Shown: positions 22,775-34,073, numbered from the stretch's first letter. The stretch: 64,000 nucleotides of DNA from Pictodentalium vernedei (GCA_031216915.1 CM062296.1:454026287-454090286), one strand, 5' to 3'. A program made the numbers and translations. Notes: generated by a model not told the origin, from the sequence alone.

Positions 22775-23016
22775 TACAGTACAACCACCGTGAAATGATC
22801 GCTTTCCACCGGTTGGACAGTATTTCCACGGACGCAATAATATTAGATTGTAAACACTAATTGCAGTAATAATCATCAAAAATTTAATTAATGAAGCACC
22901 AGGTATAACCCGGTGCTTCATGAATTAAAATTAAAAGTTTTATTACCTACTAAACGCAGAAGTGGACATCACTGCCCACGCGTGGATTACGACCAATCCA
23001 CTGTGGCTGTACTGTA
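22775..23016 (-). mobile_element. TA-1 MITE (Tc1/mariner-like), copy 3
   Basis: Begins TACAGTACAACCACCG, ends CTGTACTGTA. The palindromic core is GAAGCACCAGGT / ACCCGGTGCTTC. Same block order as 21413-21664, only about 1.1 kb away. Confidence 0.78.
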
Positions 23017-23782
23017 AACAACCAAATGGAAATTTGGTAGATTTAAGGCTTATATAATTTAATTTTCTTTAATGATATACGATTTTCTTGCATGTGACAG
23101 GTTAACGTGCGTTTTTCATAACTTGATAAATCATTTACCTATCGTATGAATGTTTTTGCTTTGTCACGCCCATTTGTCAGATTCAAAATGGTGGGAGTGT
23201 CCAAGAGTGCAAATAAAATGTAATTACTGCGGAAGGGGTGCTGTTAGTTTGTATTCATAGTTGTTTTTAGACTAGTTCTTGTATTTAGTATTCGTGACCG
23301 CAAGTATTAGCCTGTGTTGAAAATAATCAAACTGCGTGTGCACAAATGTGGACACAACTGCAAATGATATTAAATAACGGATTTAGAAAAGCCGCGAGTA
23401 ACGAGCAGAATCGAATCTCGAATCGAATTAGGTCTATTATGCTAAATCGAATCGAACCTCTAATCGAATCTGGGGCGTCTTGAAAATGACCGATTGGAGG
23501 TGGGGCTGTAATCCTGATTTGTTCCGACGCTGATGGCTCAAGTGCCGACTAATAAAATATTCCAACTGCATTATCAAGGCGTGCCTTCGTCGAAGGCATG
23601 CCTTGATGATATAGTTGGAATATTATCCAGTAAGGGTAATAGTTCAAAAAACGGAAACGGTGGATGCGATAATTTCCTGCACTAGGCACTGTGCAGGGCA
23701 AGCCGCTAGCAACAGATCACCATCGACATTGTTTGGGAACCATAAATATAATTTGCTTGCAACAGTTGCAGTGACAAATGAG
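23017..23782. other. spacer with a 76-bp palindrome
   Basis: The palindrome at 23552-23627 has arms AATATTCCAACTGCATTATC and GATGATATAGTTGGAATATT around CGTGCCTTCGTCGAAGGCATG. A diverged copy lies at 14411-14480. AATCGAATC-type repeats are found at 23410-23470. Confidence 0.45.
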
Positions 23783-24100
23783 CAGTGGCGTAGATAGCTT
23801 TTCGCTGGCGGAGGGGCAAGCCCAAAATTTTCCGACAGACCGAAAATTTTCCGACAGTGTAACAACAACAAAAACCCAAACAAACAGAAAGAATCTGTTG
23901 TTTACTGCAAATGTACTGAAAATTGGTCTTTTTACCCAAAATTTACCCAAAATGGCACGTTTTTATCCCCAAAGCCAGCATTTTAATGTTATTAGGCATA
24001 AATTCGCCTAAAAATGGTCCCAAAAAATTTCCGACAAAACTTCTGGTGAGGGGGGGGGGGGGCGCTCCGCCCCCGCCCCCCTCCCTTATCTACGCCACTG
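23783..24100. mobile_element. hAT MITE with 8-bp target duplication
   Basis: Terminal inverted repeats CAGTGGCGTAGATA and TTATCTACGCCACTG. Flanked by CAAATGAG (23775-23782) and CAAATGAA (24101-24108), a 7/8 direct repeat. CAGTG ends with an 8-bp duplication are the hAT signature. It contains a direct repeat of ACCGAAAATTTTCCGACA and a GC-rich run near the right end. Confidence 0.85.
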
Positions 24101-24379
24101 CAAATGAAACTGAAATTAGTGTGGGTGGCGACATGAGTACAGATGCTATTTATTTTATATAGAGAAAATTACACTTTGTCTTTATTTTCAGCATTACATT
24201 TTTACAATTTCCATCTGAACTATACGTTTTGTGAAACGACGGAGATGACTGATACCAAGCAATATTCCATTGAAAAGATTCGAAAGGAAACGAATCGGGC
24301 ACAGCCGATTTCCAATCGAACAAAACAGCAACTTGATATTCGACATCGACTCGAATCTCGAAGTTTTACACTGCCTTAT

Positions 24380-24595
24380 CTCCAACGTATTAACTCCGCA
24401 CAAACAGGGTTAGCAAGTGAGAAAGGCAACTGAATAGCATTGGTACACGATGGAACCGTGCCCCCACGCTGGGAGTCGCTATGAAGTGCCTTGTTCAAGG
24501 ACACAGCGCAGTTACCTATATCGGGATCGAACAGGCGACCTTTCGGTTTGAAGTCCAATATTCTAACCACTGAGTCACCCCACTTTCTGTACATA
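24380..24595 (-). mobile_element. tRNA-headed SINE fragment, minus strand
   Basis: The minus strand has GTGACTCAGTGGTTAGAA (A-box-like), a B-box-like GGTTCGATCCCG-type block damaged to CTGTTCGATCCCG, GTGTCCTTGAACAAGGCACTTC, GTGGGGGCACGGT and GCTAACCCTG. It is truncated before the 3' half. Confidence 0.7.
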
Positions 24596-24712
24596 TGACA
24601 GAGCTTTCGGCAGTGAAATGGTACTTTATAATACAGGCAAACATTCTGAATTAAATTTTAACAATTGAAATGAATTACCTGCCGATTTATCGGAGTGTGA
24701 ATGTGGTTAACC

Positions 24713-24904
24713 CTTTAACTAACGAATCATCCTCAAAACCCGCGAAATATACAAATTAAGCAGTTGAAAAAATATATTTTTCAAAAACTTTCAACAAAAC
24801 GATATTATGTGACCCCCCCCCCCCCCCCCCCCTCATTGGAACCTGGTCGTTGGTTCTCTCCCGGTACCTCGGCTTCCTACACACGTAAAACCTACTCAAT
24901 TGGT
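24713..24904. repeat. mosaic of TTAA-element end, poly-C tract and SINE 3' fragment
   Basis: 24713-24810 starts TTAACCCTTTAACTAACG and matches 63343-63450. It runs into a C tract (24812-24832), then CCTCATTGGAAC as in the TTAA-1 core, then GGTTCTCTCCCGGTACC as in the SINE body. Three families are joined within 190 bp. Confidence 0.55.
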
Positions 24905-26080
24905 ATCAGCTGACTATATTTCATGCTCATATAGAATGATAGGCACGATTAGTTTATCGAATAGTATGGTCCATAGATCAATGGAGTATATACGATGCTG
25001 GTGTATGAACTTAACTTGCTTTTTAGCTTGTTTCGCTAATATCAATTTGTGCTTTCTTGAATGAACCATTTGCACTAAATTGTATTCCGAGGAATATGCA
25101 CTCTTTCGCGTTTTCAATCAATCTCTTTTTTATCAATATAAAATTAAAATTTTGGCTTTAATTTTGTGGGTTGTTTTCAACATATTACACAGTTAGTTTT
25201 TTTCGGTATTGATAGCTAATTTATTTCTCTTACATGATTTTCAAAGTTGAACAAACCGTTGTTTAGCCCGGTTGATGACTCAGAGAAAAGATCCAAGTCA
25301 CCTAAAAAATGCAAAGAAAAAGTGTTTAAGGGATTCTTTTCCTACGCATATTGGGGAACAAGATGTATCAAATACTTCACCAAATAAAATTTTGAAAAAC
25401 GTGGGTGAAATTATACATCCCTGTCTGACACCAATAGTTGATCGTTTCTGGGGATCAATATCCAAGCGCCTCTATGTCCTATATGGGCTCAATTTACACA
25501 TGGAAACTTAGTGTTGAAGGTGTTACCACAGATACCAATATTTTTTTTTATTAATTCGATAGGGTGATTGGCTGAATCAATTGCCTTGCGAAAGTCTATG
25601 AAAACAAAATAAACTATGTTTCCATCCATCTGGTATTTGTTGATTATTGTTTTTAACATGAATGTTGAGGCGCCAATTAAATTTCATTTCACTCGTGCAC
25701 GTGCAAGTTTGTTATCTTGCACGTGCAAGATACTATCTTGGACCTGCAAGTTAGTTATCTTTCACCTGCAAGTTACTATCTCGCACGTGCAAGTTAGCTA
25801 TCTTGAATGCCATATAAGTTGTTCTCTTATGTTTTCTGAAACCGGACTGCTTCTCAAATATCAAATTATTGCTTTACAGGAAGTCTGTGGGTCCTTTAAT
25901 ATTTGGTTGAACAGTTTTCCCGCCGAATTACTCATGGCAATAGCGCTGTTAATTTTGTTAGGATTATATAGTTCTCCTGTTTGTGCGATTTCAGTTGTTC
26001 TATTATATTCCAGTATTCAATTTACTAAGATGTTTCTAGGGACACTAGTTTCTCTAAAACAGACTCTTGAAGCTAATTAA
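24905..26080 (-). pseudogene. LINE reverse transcriptase remnant interrupted by a minisatellite
   Basis: In order on the minus strand: GELYNPN and NSAGKLFNQILKD (about 25890-25980; RT entry blocks), QSGFRKHKRTTYMAF (about 25815-25860), then the minisatellite at 25693-25805. Next come IVYFVFIDFRKAIDS (about 25560-25620; the palm motif with the catalytic Asp after FI), GVRQGC with SPTFFKILF (about 25380-25440), and DKLIVPIILYEHEI (about 24914-24960). These blocks in this order are diagnostic of non-LTR reverse transcriptase. Frameshifts and stops separate them, and no FADD motif was found. Plus-strand frames across 25616-26080 are antisense shadows. Confidence 0.8.
25693..25805. repeat. 21-22-bp minisatellite with CACGTG units
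   Basis: About five units of the form TGCACGTGCAAGTT.GTTATCT lie head to tail. Three of the units contain the palindrome GCACGTGC; two are changed to GACCTGC or CACCTGC. It splits the LINE reading frame between two conserved RT blocks. Confidence 0.8.
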
Positions 26081-26358
26081 CCTCATATTCAGTTTCCCTT
26101 TTATCGGACAGTTTAGCTGTGAAAAATATGGTAGTGAGAGATTCGTCATGGAGGTTATTTTTCAGCTTCTTCCCTGCTTCTTCCAGAAATTTGTGTAATT
26201 CTTTACAACGGAAGGAACTAGTACAGGTACGGTGAGGTACCACGTCAGCAATTGTATGATGTAATTGTTTGGGGGATAGGAATCCTGATCGAGAAGTTTG
26301 TGGACTTTGGAACTCGCGATATCGGGTTCTGAGGGGCATACACTCCGAAGGAACACCT
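26081..26358. other. spacer, no feature recognised
   Basis: A segment GATCGAGAAGTTTGTGGA (about 26288) resembles GGTCGAGAAGTTTGGTAC at about 32788, hinting at an old shared repeat with no further support. Confidence 0.3.
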
Positions 26359-26597
26359 TTAACCCTTTGAACTCTAGCGGCCGCTTTTTCGGACAGGAAC
26401 ATGATACGTCATAACATCATTAAATAGGATGACTGTTCAGTAAATGTGTGGCGTAGACCAAGCAATTTTTTCAACGTGCAGCCTCGGGGCTGCACGTTGA
26501 AAATATTGATTGGTCTACCCCAAATAATGAATATGGACTCGTCTAATTGCTGCTATTGAACTGGCTTGGAAGATACCACTAGAGTTCAAAGGGTTAA
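26359..26597 (+). mobile_element. TTAA-2 MITE, full length
   Basis: TTAA on each side. Ends CCCTTTGAACTCTAGCGG and CCACTAGAGTTCAAAGGG. Core palindrome GTGCAGCCTCGGGGCTGCAC with flanking AGACCAAGCAATTTTTTC / GAAAATATTGATTGGTCT. One of the two best references for this family. Confidence 0.88.
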
Positions 26598-27104
26598 GTT
26601 AACCATTGGTGTGATTAGTCCCTTAGGAGGTCCCACGTCAAAAATTGTATATATTTCAGCCGTAATATTCACGTTTGGACTAAGTTCTGTCTATCACAAC
26701 ATTTTCGGGAATATGACGCTCCAAATTCGTTCAAGCCCAGGCGTATACGACAATTGGATGGATATGGTGTGAAACTTTACTTGTGCTTTTTTCGCTCTTT
26801 TCACAGCTATTATTATCTGCGTAGAAATGTCGCCCCGTGGGTGTTCCATTGTAGAAATCCCATCATCACATACTTTTGGTGCACTGTAAAAATGCCATTC
26901 AAAATAGAGTAAAAGATACTCAACCAGTTTCTGGAACTCTTACTGTAATATAATACCATAAAAACCGTTGTAACTGGAGGTCTTTTTTCCTTTTATTTTG
27001 CTTTCGGCACTGACGACCGTTTTTGGATCTATAAAAAAGTCAGAAACGGTTATTTGGTTTAACTTTAAAAAGAACAGAACATTACTCAATGGTCAACATG
27101 CATC
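26598..27104. other. no feature recognised
   Basis: The frame continuing to 26772 (hydrophobic, VYISAVIFTFGLSSVYHN) overlaps the TTAA-2 end and is not a defensible exon. Confidence 0.35.
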
Positions 27105-28110
27105 CCTGACTTATATCGTCATGATAATCAACTTTCGACAGAGTTATATCCCTTGAAATTATTAGACGAACGAGGGAGTTCCAATTAAGAAGCAAATAAT
27201 TGTTGAGAAAACACCTTTGGCATCAGCAGAAAACAAAGCCGAGTTTTCTTGAGTTATTTCAATAAACAAAGACAATAGCCGGTCTGCTGTTTTCGTTTAT
27301 TAAAACTAACAAACGGAAACTTGCCTTTCAGAGATAATTCATCATTAAGAATATCTATCAGTATCAGACCTACCGATACTAAGCGTCCATTTTTGCTCCT
27401 TGTTTAGCGAATGTGTTTTTACTGAAATTTGCAAGTTTGCAAATTTCACCTCCAAGACGTTTATATTAATGGAAACGACAGTGTCTATATTATATGTTAC
27501 GATGCGCACACTGTTGATATTATTAGCAGGAAAAAAATTACAGAAATCAAAAGATGGCGAAGATACAATTTTCCTCATTTTTACATGGGTATCAAGGAAT
27601 AATTACTGTCAAATATTGAAACTGATTGGGGGAGAAAATGTAAAAAGCGAGCTTCTGTATTTTTACAGTACATGGAGAGTGTATTATCAATAAATCACCC
27701 ACAAAGTGGAGATTCTACCTATACAATAATTGCAAATTTGTTGTAAAGCATAGACATCACAAGCAAAGTTCCAGCCAATGGACCTCCGGGTTAAACCCGG
27801 AGGTCCATTGGCTGAAACACTGCTTGTGTTTTTTGTCCGTATGCACGGGATTTTAAATTGGGTGATAACTCCACTCCACGGGTGATTTAGTTACAATCCA
27901 CTCTCCATGTACTGTATACTACTATACAGGAAACTGCCCGAAGTTCGTGAAATGAAACGCACATCGATGGTACAAATACCTTAACATTTCGAAATTTCGA
28001 TTTTTATCTCAAATCCACATACCCTTAATGTTAAATTTACTAACAGCTTTAGGAAATTAAGGGAAGTCAACTTTTCTGCAAATCTCTCCCAATGATGACA
28101 ATTGTCAGCC
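27105..28110 (+). repeat. H repeat, copy 1 (contains a TA-2 insertion)
   Basis: A dispersed repeat of roughly 750 bp without its insert. It starts near CTGACTTATATCGTCATGA, continues through TTTCGTTTATTAAAACTAAC, TTTAGCGAATGTG, CAAGTTTGCAAATTTCACC and TATATTAATGGAAACGACAG, and ends near AATCTCTCCCAATGATG. Copies lie at 60640-61955 (plus) and 41444-42030 (minus). No coding frame is conserved. Type unknown; it could be a LINE UTR or a long non-autonomous element. Confidence 0.7.
27664..27916 (+). mobile_element. TA-2 MITE (Tc1/mariner-like), copy 1
   Basis: Ends TACAGTACATGGAGAGTG and CACTCTCCATGTACTGTA. Core palindrome GGACCTCCGGGTTAAACCCGGAGGTCC. The H copy at 61.75 kb has the unoccupied site TATTTTTATACTAC, where this copy reads TATTTT-TA-element-TA-TACTAC, so the target duplication is TA. 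Confidence 0.88.
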
Positions 28111-28439
28111 ATGAGTAATGCCGTGACCGAAAAGTGCTGCCGCCAAAAATTACCATGAGCTCTGCCAAACAAGATATAATAGATTAAATTCTTGCATTGG
28201 ATGTACTGAGGCTAAATAGGTATATAAACAAGGAGAATAAGGTCACTCTCGGGTAGTTTGTCCACATATTGCAAGATTTTTTATTCAATCAACTGGAGTT
28301 TACTCTATAACATATACGCAATGAATAGGTCACATTTGTACGGAAGGTATGGGAAATTGTTTGACGTTTAGAAGTTATTGTCCATTAACAGAGGGATTCA
28401 AGTTAGATATTTCCACGAACGAAATGGTTTCGCGCGCCG
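28111..28439. other. no feature recognised
   Basis: No gene or repeat supported. Confidence 0.35.
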
Positions 28440-29280
28440 GAGGCGCGCAGGGACGGTATGGGGAACAAGCCCCTTTCGACCCTCGTTGGCTGTATGATTT
28501 TGGGTGATGTCGAGGCGTGGCAGAGGAGGAAAAGGAAGGAGGGAGAAGGTTTATCCCCTTCTGGGCTTTTCCCGGCTCTTTTTCTTAGGTGGAGGTTGGC
28601 ATGGTGATGGTGATGAGGCTGGTGGTGGTACTGATGTATGTCCTGTTAATTCCCTTGATTCTTTTAAAAGTTCTTCAGTTTTGGCGGATGTTGCTTTTGC
28701 CGTTTCCATAACTCTGAGTGCTCTTTGAATGATGACGCCTAGGATGTGGTGGCTGTTCTTCTGCTTCTTCCGCTCCGGGGCTTTCCGGTAGTGACGGAAG
28801 AGGGGAGTGAGGGGTGGGAGGCGGTGAAAAAGCAACTTCCAGTTCCTCCTCAGTCTCCACTGGATGTTACTCATCCAACTGTACCGGCTCAGGAGCCGGC
28901 AGTTGATTGGGTGTATCAGTGGGACTAGGAGGGAAACTGGCGGCTCCCTCCAGAGCCTCGACCCCCCTCACTCAACTCTTTCTTCCTACTCCGGAATGCC
29001 TCCAAGCGACGGGCGTCCCTGTGCTTGGTTGCTGGCCTCTTCTTCTTTTTTCTCTTTTCAGGGCCTCCGTGCCTCTTCGGGTGAGGACCAGTGGGAGAGG
29101 GGATCCTCTCCCAGAAGAAGGTGGTGTTTTGGTGTTCTCTTCTACTACTCTAAATTCCAGGTTCAGATGGACGCTCTTGCCCATTTCCTGGGTAGTCCAA
29201 GAGATGGGACAAGAGCTGAGATGGCTTTCCTAAGACGATCCGGCAATTCCATTGTTGTAAACAAGGTGTTCACGCTCTGA
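28440..29280 (-). pseudogene. unrecognised frameshifted coding-like region, basic and proline-rich
   Basis: The minus strand has three overlapping frames in sequence: MELPDRLRKAIS (about 29220-29250), a 70-codon frame rich in Lys/Arg/Ser (28972-29184), and a 107-codon frame (28551-28874) ending in a proline stretch and KKKSREKPRRG. Base composition is markedly more GC-rich than the surroundings, and the frames look like one disrupted protein. A basic, proline-rich product would fit a LINE ORF1 or Gag-like protein, but I recognise no domain. The downstream end GCGCGCAGGGACG resembles a segment near 6500. Confidence 0.35.
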
Positions 29281-29960
29281 GATCAGAAGTCAATGATAGA
29301 TATTTCCATTTAAGTGGCACCCACTTTATAAGTTATCATATGATAAAACTTTTGAGCAGTACCAGTCATTATTTCCAATTGGATGAAATACTGCTTTTTT
29401 ATTGGCTGAAAGGTACGTTGTAACTTTTGGTCCACAGTATCTTTTAATGTTTGCACCGTGGTTAACTACGCCGTAAAAACAGGAATACGCAATAAGTGCT
29501 AAAAAGGCTGAAAAAAGTCCTGTTTATTTATATTATTATAAATAATATTCATTTACCAGCTCATTTATATGTCCGAAGAAATAAAAAAAATATGGTTAAT
29601 TGAATATTTTGAAGTAAATTATTACACAAAAATTTTAATGAAAATAAAATTACATATGCTTCATGTAGGGATTATTTCTTTATGGTGCTATTTTTTGGAA
29701 GTGGTTTGATTCGTTTTGTTTTGGTGTCTGCTTAAGTAAAAATGGCTCATATTAATTTTAGGAAACGCTTTGCAAGTCATACTGAAACTGAAAGTCTAGA
29801 AAGGAGAACAAAAGTATTACCAGTAGATACAGCCAAGGGCAACAAAAATTGTGTTAATTTACAAAAAACATATTTATTGGAAAAAGGGGATAATGTATAT
29901 TTTGAAAGCTATATTAGCTGTAGGGTACGAGAGGATTTGAAAAAAAAAACTGTTATAATT
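29281..29960. other. no feature recognised
   Basis: AT-rich; the plus frame from 29742 runs into the palindrome at 29961 and is not credible past it. Confidence 0.35.
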
Positions 29961-30076
29961 GTGTCTTCCGGGGTGTATGGGAATTTACATCGGTCTGGGA
30001 ACTCATACACTCATCGGTTGCGCCTCAGGGTGTATGAGTCCCGAGCCCGATGTAAATTCCCATACATCTCGGAAGA
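29961..30076. repeat. 116-bp palindrome
   Basis: Arms GTCTTCCGGGGTGTATGGG and its inverse CCCATACATCTCGGAAGAC extend inward through AATTTACATCGG and CTCATACAC to the turn TCATCGGTTGCGCCTCAGGG. Nearly perfect over both arms. Confidence 0.65.
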
Positions 30077-30306
30077 CATGGGGATAACTAATATTACCGT
30101 AAAATTCCCAGTAGAAGTAACGGTAATGGATTGCCAGTACTTATACCGTAATGTTAACGGTAGTTTTTAACAGGTACCGCGTTTGATGTCACTTTAAGGA
30201 GAAATAGTTGTTACTGTAAACATCGAAGTCACGGGTGCGGCAGTCAGTTGCTAGCACTTTTACTCTATATTTAACGGTGTTTTTATAAGTGTGAGCAACT
30301 CTGTAA

Positions 30307-30546
30307 CTAACCCTTTGAACCCTAGAGGCCTATTAGCCAGCCAAAGAACATAATACGTCATAACTTCATTAAGTTTTATGGCTTCGAAGCGAATATGTGA
30401 AGTAGACCAAACAATATTCTGAACGTGCTGCCCCAGGGCAGCAAGTTAAAAATATTAATTGGTCTCTCCTCAAATAATGAATATGGTATATTCCATTTGC
30501 TGCTATTGAACTGACATGGACGATACCACCAGGGTTCAAAGGGTAA
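30307..30546 (+). mobile_element. TTAA-2 MITE, diverged copy
   Basis: Ends CCCTTTGAACCCTAG and CCAGGGTTCAAAGGG; the flanking tetranucleotides have mutated (CTAA, GTAA). Core palindrome CGTGCTGCCCCAGGGCAGCA. More substitutions than the copies at 13.4 and 26.4 kb, so older. Confidence 0.78.
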
Positions 30547-30889
30547 ATACGAAATCGATTGGTGTAAAATTTTACGTACTCATTTTTCTGGTGGGCGGTG
30601 TAAACCCATACCGTAGGCTCACTGATTGTTTTCTTGTTTTCTCTTTCTCATCACCGAGTTGATGTATTACACATTAGTCAAATGATTGCCGAATGCATGA
30701 ACAATTAAGATACGCGAAGTGGCAAAACTCTATTAAAATTGTTTCATCAAACTGTCACATTTTTCAACGCAAAACAATGCCAATAGAATGACGAGTTGTT
30801 AACGTGTTGTGTAACAAAACTTCGTAATTACATAACGCTATCAGAAATTAGTCGTGCCATAATGAATTGTCGTGGGAATATTAAGGACA

Positions 30890-31125
30890 TTAACTGGTTA
30901 TGGGCTAGATTATTTTTTGTCTTTTGAAATTATCAAAATTTCTTTTATTACCAATTATTGAAGAGTACACTCTGGCACTCTCCAACAAGTAGTAAACAAA
31001 CTTATATAAACGTAATATAGTTTGCGTTTAACTGAATATGAGCAAGGAAAATGTTGGCTTTTAATCTGGTACCCTCATTTTTTTTTGAAAGCCCAGACAG
31101 TGGCTTCCAGCACTCAACCAGTTAA
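30890..31125 (+). mobile_element. TTAA-3 MITE, copy 2
   Basis: TTAA flanks, TTAACTGGTTATGGGCTAG start and CCAGCACTCAACCAGTTAA end, matching 12248-12492 throughout. Core hairpin around GAGTACACTCTGGCACTCTCC is partly eroded. Confidence 0.78.
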
Positions 31126-31429
31126 TAGATGTTACATTGTTTTGCCAGCAGAGTTATAAAGTACAAAAGTTATAAAATTATGGGTTTTATTTTATGAGCC
31201 AGGCCGGGACGCCGCGCCCCCACACACGCAACCAAACTTGTCTGCAGTCCTGATGTTTGTTACCTTTTTCAGTAAACAAGTCAAGTGTCGTATCAACACG
31301 GCTTGGGAACAGAACCAATCGAAATTGTAGTAACTGGACTGTAAAGAGGGCTGGGTCAAAGAAAATTCACTTTGTTGGTACACGTCTCCTATGTGAGTGA
31401 GTCTATGGTAAGTATGCGTGTGTTTATGA

Positions 31430-31765
31430 CCACAAGCTGTACGATACACGTACATAAGCATTTGTGGATGTGTAAGGATGGGTAACGATGTGCGTGTGAA
31501 GTGCATGTGTGATTGTGTGTGTGGTGTACGAGGATGCGAGCGGCTGTGCGCGTTGGTGTGCTCGAAGGTGCGTTTGTATATGTTGGGACGGTATGTGTGT
31601 GTGTGTGAGGGTCTGTTTGTGCATGGGTGGATGTCTATGTTTGGCGAGTTGATTGGGTGTGTATGTCGCTACGCCTTATTTTCACTTCATGCATGTCATT
31701 GTCTCTATATATGTTCTCTTTATCTTGTTAATACTACCATTTCAAGTATTAATGGTAGTGCAATA

Positions 31766-31832
<67 letters not shown>
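31430..31832 (+). mobile_element. LINE-like 3' tail ending in (TTA)n
   Basis: A GT-rich stretch (31480-31660) is followed by CATGTCATTGTCTC, a perfect ACTACCATTTCAAGTATTAATGGTAGT hairpin, GCAATAAAG and (TTA)n. The inverted copies at 34469, 53699 and 53917 start (ATA)nCTTTATTGCAC, the same junction. Reading frames over this stretch merely translate the repeat. Confidence 0.55.
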
Positions 31833-31833
<1 letters not shown>

Positions 31834-31838
31834 CGCAG

Positions 31839-31890
31839 GAGGGGACCTTGGCTGTCGAAAGTGTCGTTAAACATCCGTCATTTGACAAAT

Positions 31891-31922
<32 letters not shown>

Positions 31923-31934
31923 ATTATTATTATG

Positions 31935-32000
<66 letters not shown>

Positions 32001-32030
32001 TTATTATTATTATTATTATTATTGTCGTTG
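31839..32030 (+). repeat. SINE 3' fragment followed by second (TTA)n array
   Basis: 31839-31872 (GGCTGTCGAAAGTGTCGTTAAAC) matches the last part of the SINE at 52341-52370. A second interrupted (TTA)n array runs at 31891-32024. The SINE scrap lies between two triplet arrays. Confidence 0.6.
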
Positions 32031-32292
32031 TCCCGTATGGTATGAACTCAATATTAATTTTCTATACTTTTTTATTTTAGATTATTGAAACTTACTTGTG
32101 TAACCAGACTCCGTGAGCTCGGTAATTGTTTTGGCTAAGGTCAAGCTGAAGCTAGTGAGGGTGCCCTTTTTCACTTGTCAATCGGAAAAATTGTTAGTTG
32201 CTCGAACGCCAACATTTTCGCTGGAAGCCGCTAATTTGAAACAAAAGGCTGACTACATGGCGAAACTACAATTTTAATTATATAAAAAGGAG

Positions 32293-32561
32293 GCTTCTAC
32301 TTTCGCCTATAAAATAGTTTTTTGTAAAAGTGTAGGCGAAATTGCACTATTTAAGCTTTGGGGATTAACGGTTAAAGCCAGGTTTACCCATCGAAAATGG
32401 ATTATCCTCAACAATTTGAACATGTGCACTATTCGACGTGCATTCTTAGGTCAACACGTTGAAAATATTAATGGGTCTATTTCAAAATAATGAACATGGA
32501 CCCTTCCAATTGCTGCCATTGAACTGACATGGAAGAAAAAACCAGGGTTCAAAGGGTAAAC
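32293..32561 (+). repeat. small TTTCGCCTA inverted repeat and a TTAA-2 relic
   Basis: 32293-32375 has TTTCGCCTA facing TGTAGGCGAAA, with GGGGATTAACGGTTA after it; a matching unit lies at 42255-42345. About 32440-32561 is a degraded TTAA-2 right half (ATTAATGGGTCTATTTC, TGAACATGGACCCTTCC, CCAGGGTTCAAAGGG). Confidence 0.55.
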
Positions 32562-33640
32562 CAGTTGTTGACGGAAACTCAAGTGTTTCCTTCACAACCA
32601 TAGTTTGTGACCTCGTCGATCTCGTTCCAATGATGAGTCATGAGAAGTGGGTTATGGGGAAGGGGTGGAAGAAAAGAAAAGCAAATACGAACGGCGAGTT
32701 TTATGTGTGAGACAATATTGCCAAGGAACTTTTAATGGTGCAGGGGTTTCACATCTGAGAATATCAACATGAAAGTTGTGGAACCCTGGTCGAGAAGTTT
32801 GGTACATTCGATACTGAGACAGCGAGGGTGGAGTATGGGAGACAAGAATCAACGACCCGAGTTGGAAATTTTCGAGTGTTTTACGAGCTCCGCAGGCGCG
32901 GGTGAAATATAGAGAAACCCCAAACAAGGGTTCCTGTCCCCCGTACTCTACCGGAGTTGTGTTCTGTATTAACTTTTAGAGGCCGGGAGTCGAGTTTTCT
33001 TGCCTGTGATGTAATACGGCAGGTAAACTGGCTGTGACGGTTCGGCTATCTTTGGGCCGGGGGAGAATTAAACACTAAGTAGGTGCTTCTAGTCAAGTGT
33101 CGTCTGCCTAATATAGGCAGACGACACTTGACTAGAAACACCTGCTTTACTGCAAATTTGTCGCGGTATGTCATGTTCAATAAATTCATTCTGATTCCCC
33201 GGCTTCTAAGAGTTAAAACTACAAGTAAACTTGAATTTAGTGAATAAAGCTGATTTTTTAAAAGAAAGTCTGTTTACTTTCCTGCTTGACATTGTTTGTG
33301 TCGAAACATTTCAGTCACGTCATAACGTCAATCAGATACGTAACGACAAATCAAATGCGTTCTTACATGATGTTCTTACGAGTAGGTCGGATTCCACACG
33401 TGGTATTTCTAGCTCCTTTCTCATTATCTGTGTTGTATCGGTTGGCGTTGAATACACACAGCAATCGTGGTGTATTCGCAATGTCGGGTTCCCTGTAATC
33501 CACACTTGAAGGAACCTGTAAGTTAATTGGTGTGGGGCGTTCGTGTGGACATGCAGCACGAAAACTTACCTTTCTGCCTGAATTTCCAAAACGATTGAAC
33601 AGGGTTCTGCCTATAACCATAAGACGCGCTCAATCAAGAT
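32562..33640. other. mixed spacer with a palindrome and a possible TTAA-1 scrap
   Basis: About 32598-32640 (ACCATAGTTTGTGACC, CGATCTCGTTCCAATGA) resembles the TTAA-1 core. A 63-bp palindrome at 33081-33143 has arms AGGTGCTTCTAGTCAAGTGTC and its inverse; its AAGTGTCGTCTGC also occurs in TTAA-1 ends. Several overlapping frames at 33231-33620 on both strands match nothing I know. Confidence 0.4.
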
Positions 33641-34073
33641 TAGAAGTATTCAGCTACTAACAACTCAGAAGAGATTGAGACGTCGTGGACGTAGGTGTTG
33701 GTGTTTCTAAGTTCAGTGGCTGAATGTCTAAAAAAAAAATAAAAACAATCATTTTCTTTTAAACTATTCTTTGTAATATGATTATATTGTCTTCTGACTT
33801 CTGAGACGCAAAAACAAGCTGAAACACTTTCAAGTAAGCTGATGGGACAATAGGCCACACATTTCTCGCTTTTTTCAACCGATAAATCTAATCATCTTTA
33901 GAATAAAAAGTACCCTTATATTGCACATATAATTCTTTTCAAATAGGTCATTCCGATTTAATAATTAATCCTTCTTGATAATATCTATTTCTCCATTGTG
34001 CGTCAAAATCATTTCCGTTTTTCACAATTTCAATCTTGTTTTCTCTGGCGACATTGTCTGCTATGTCACCATC
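33641..34073. other. no feature recognised
   Basis: AT-rich; no gene or repeat supported. Confidence 0.35.

Noticed and set aside
25616..26080. Plus-strand 154-codon frame with hydrophobic stretches
   Set aside because: It lies antisense to LINE reverse transcriptase blocks and crosses the minisatellite.
31478..32045. Long frames of Tyr, Leu and Ile
   Set aside because: They translate (TTA)n microsatellites and carry no protein signal.
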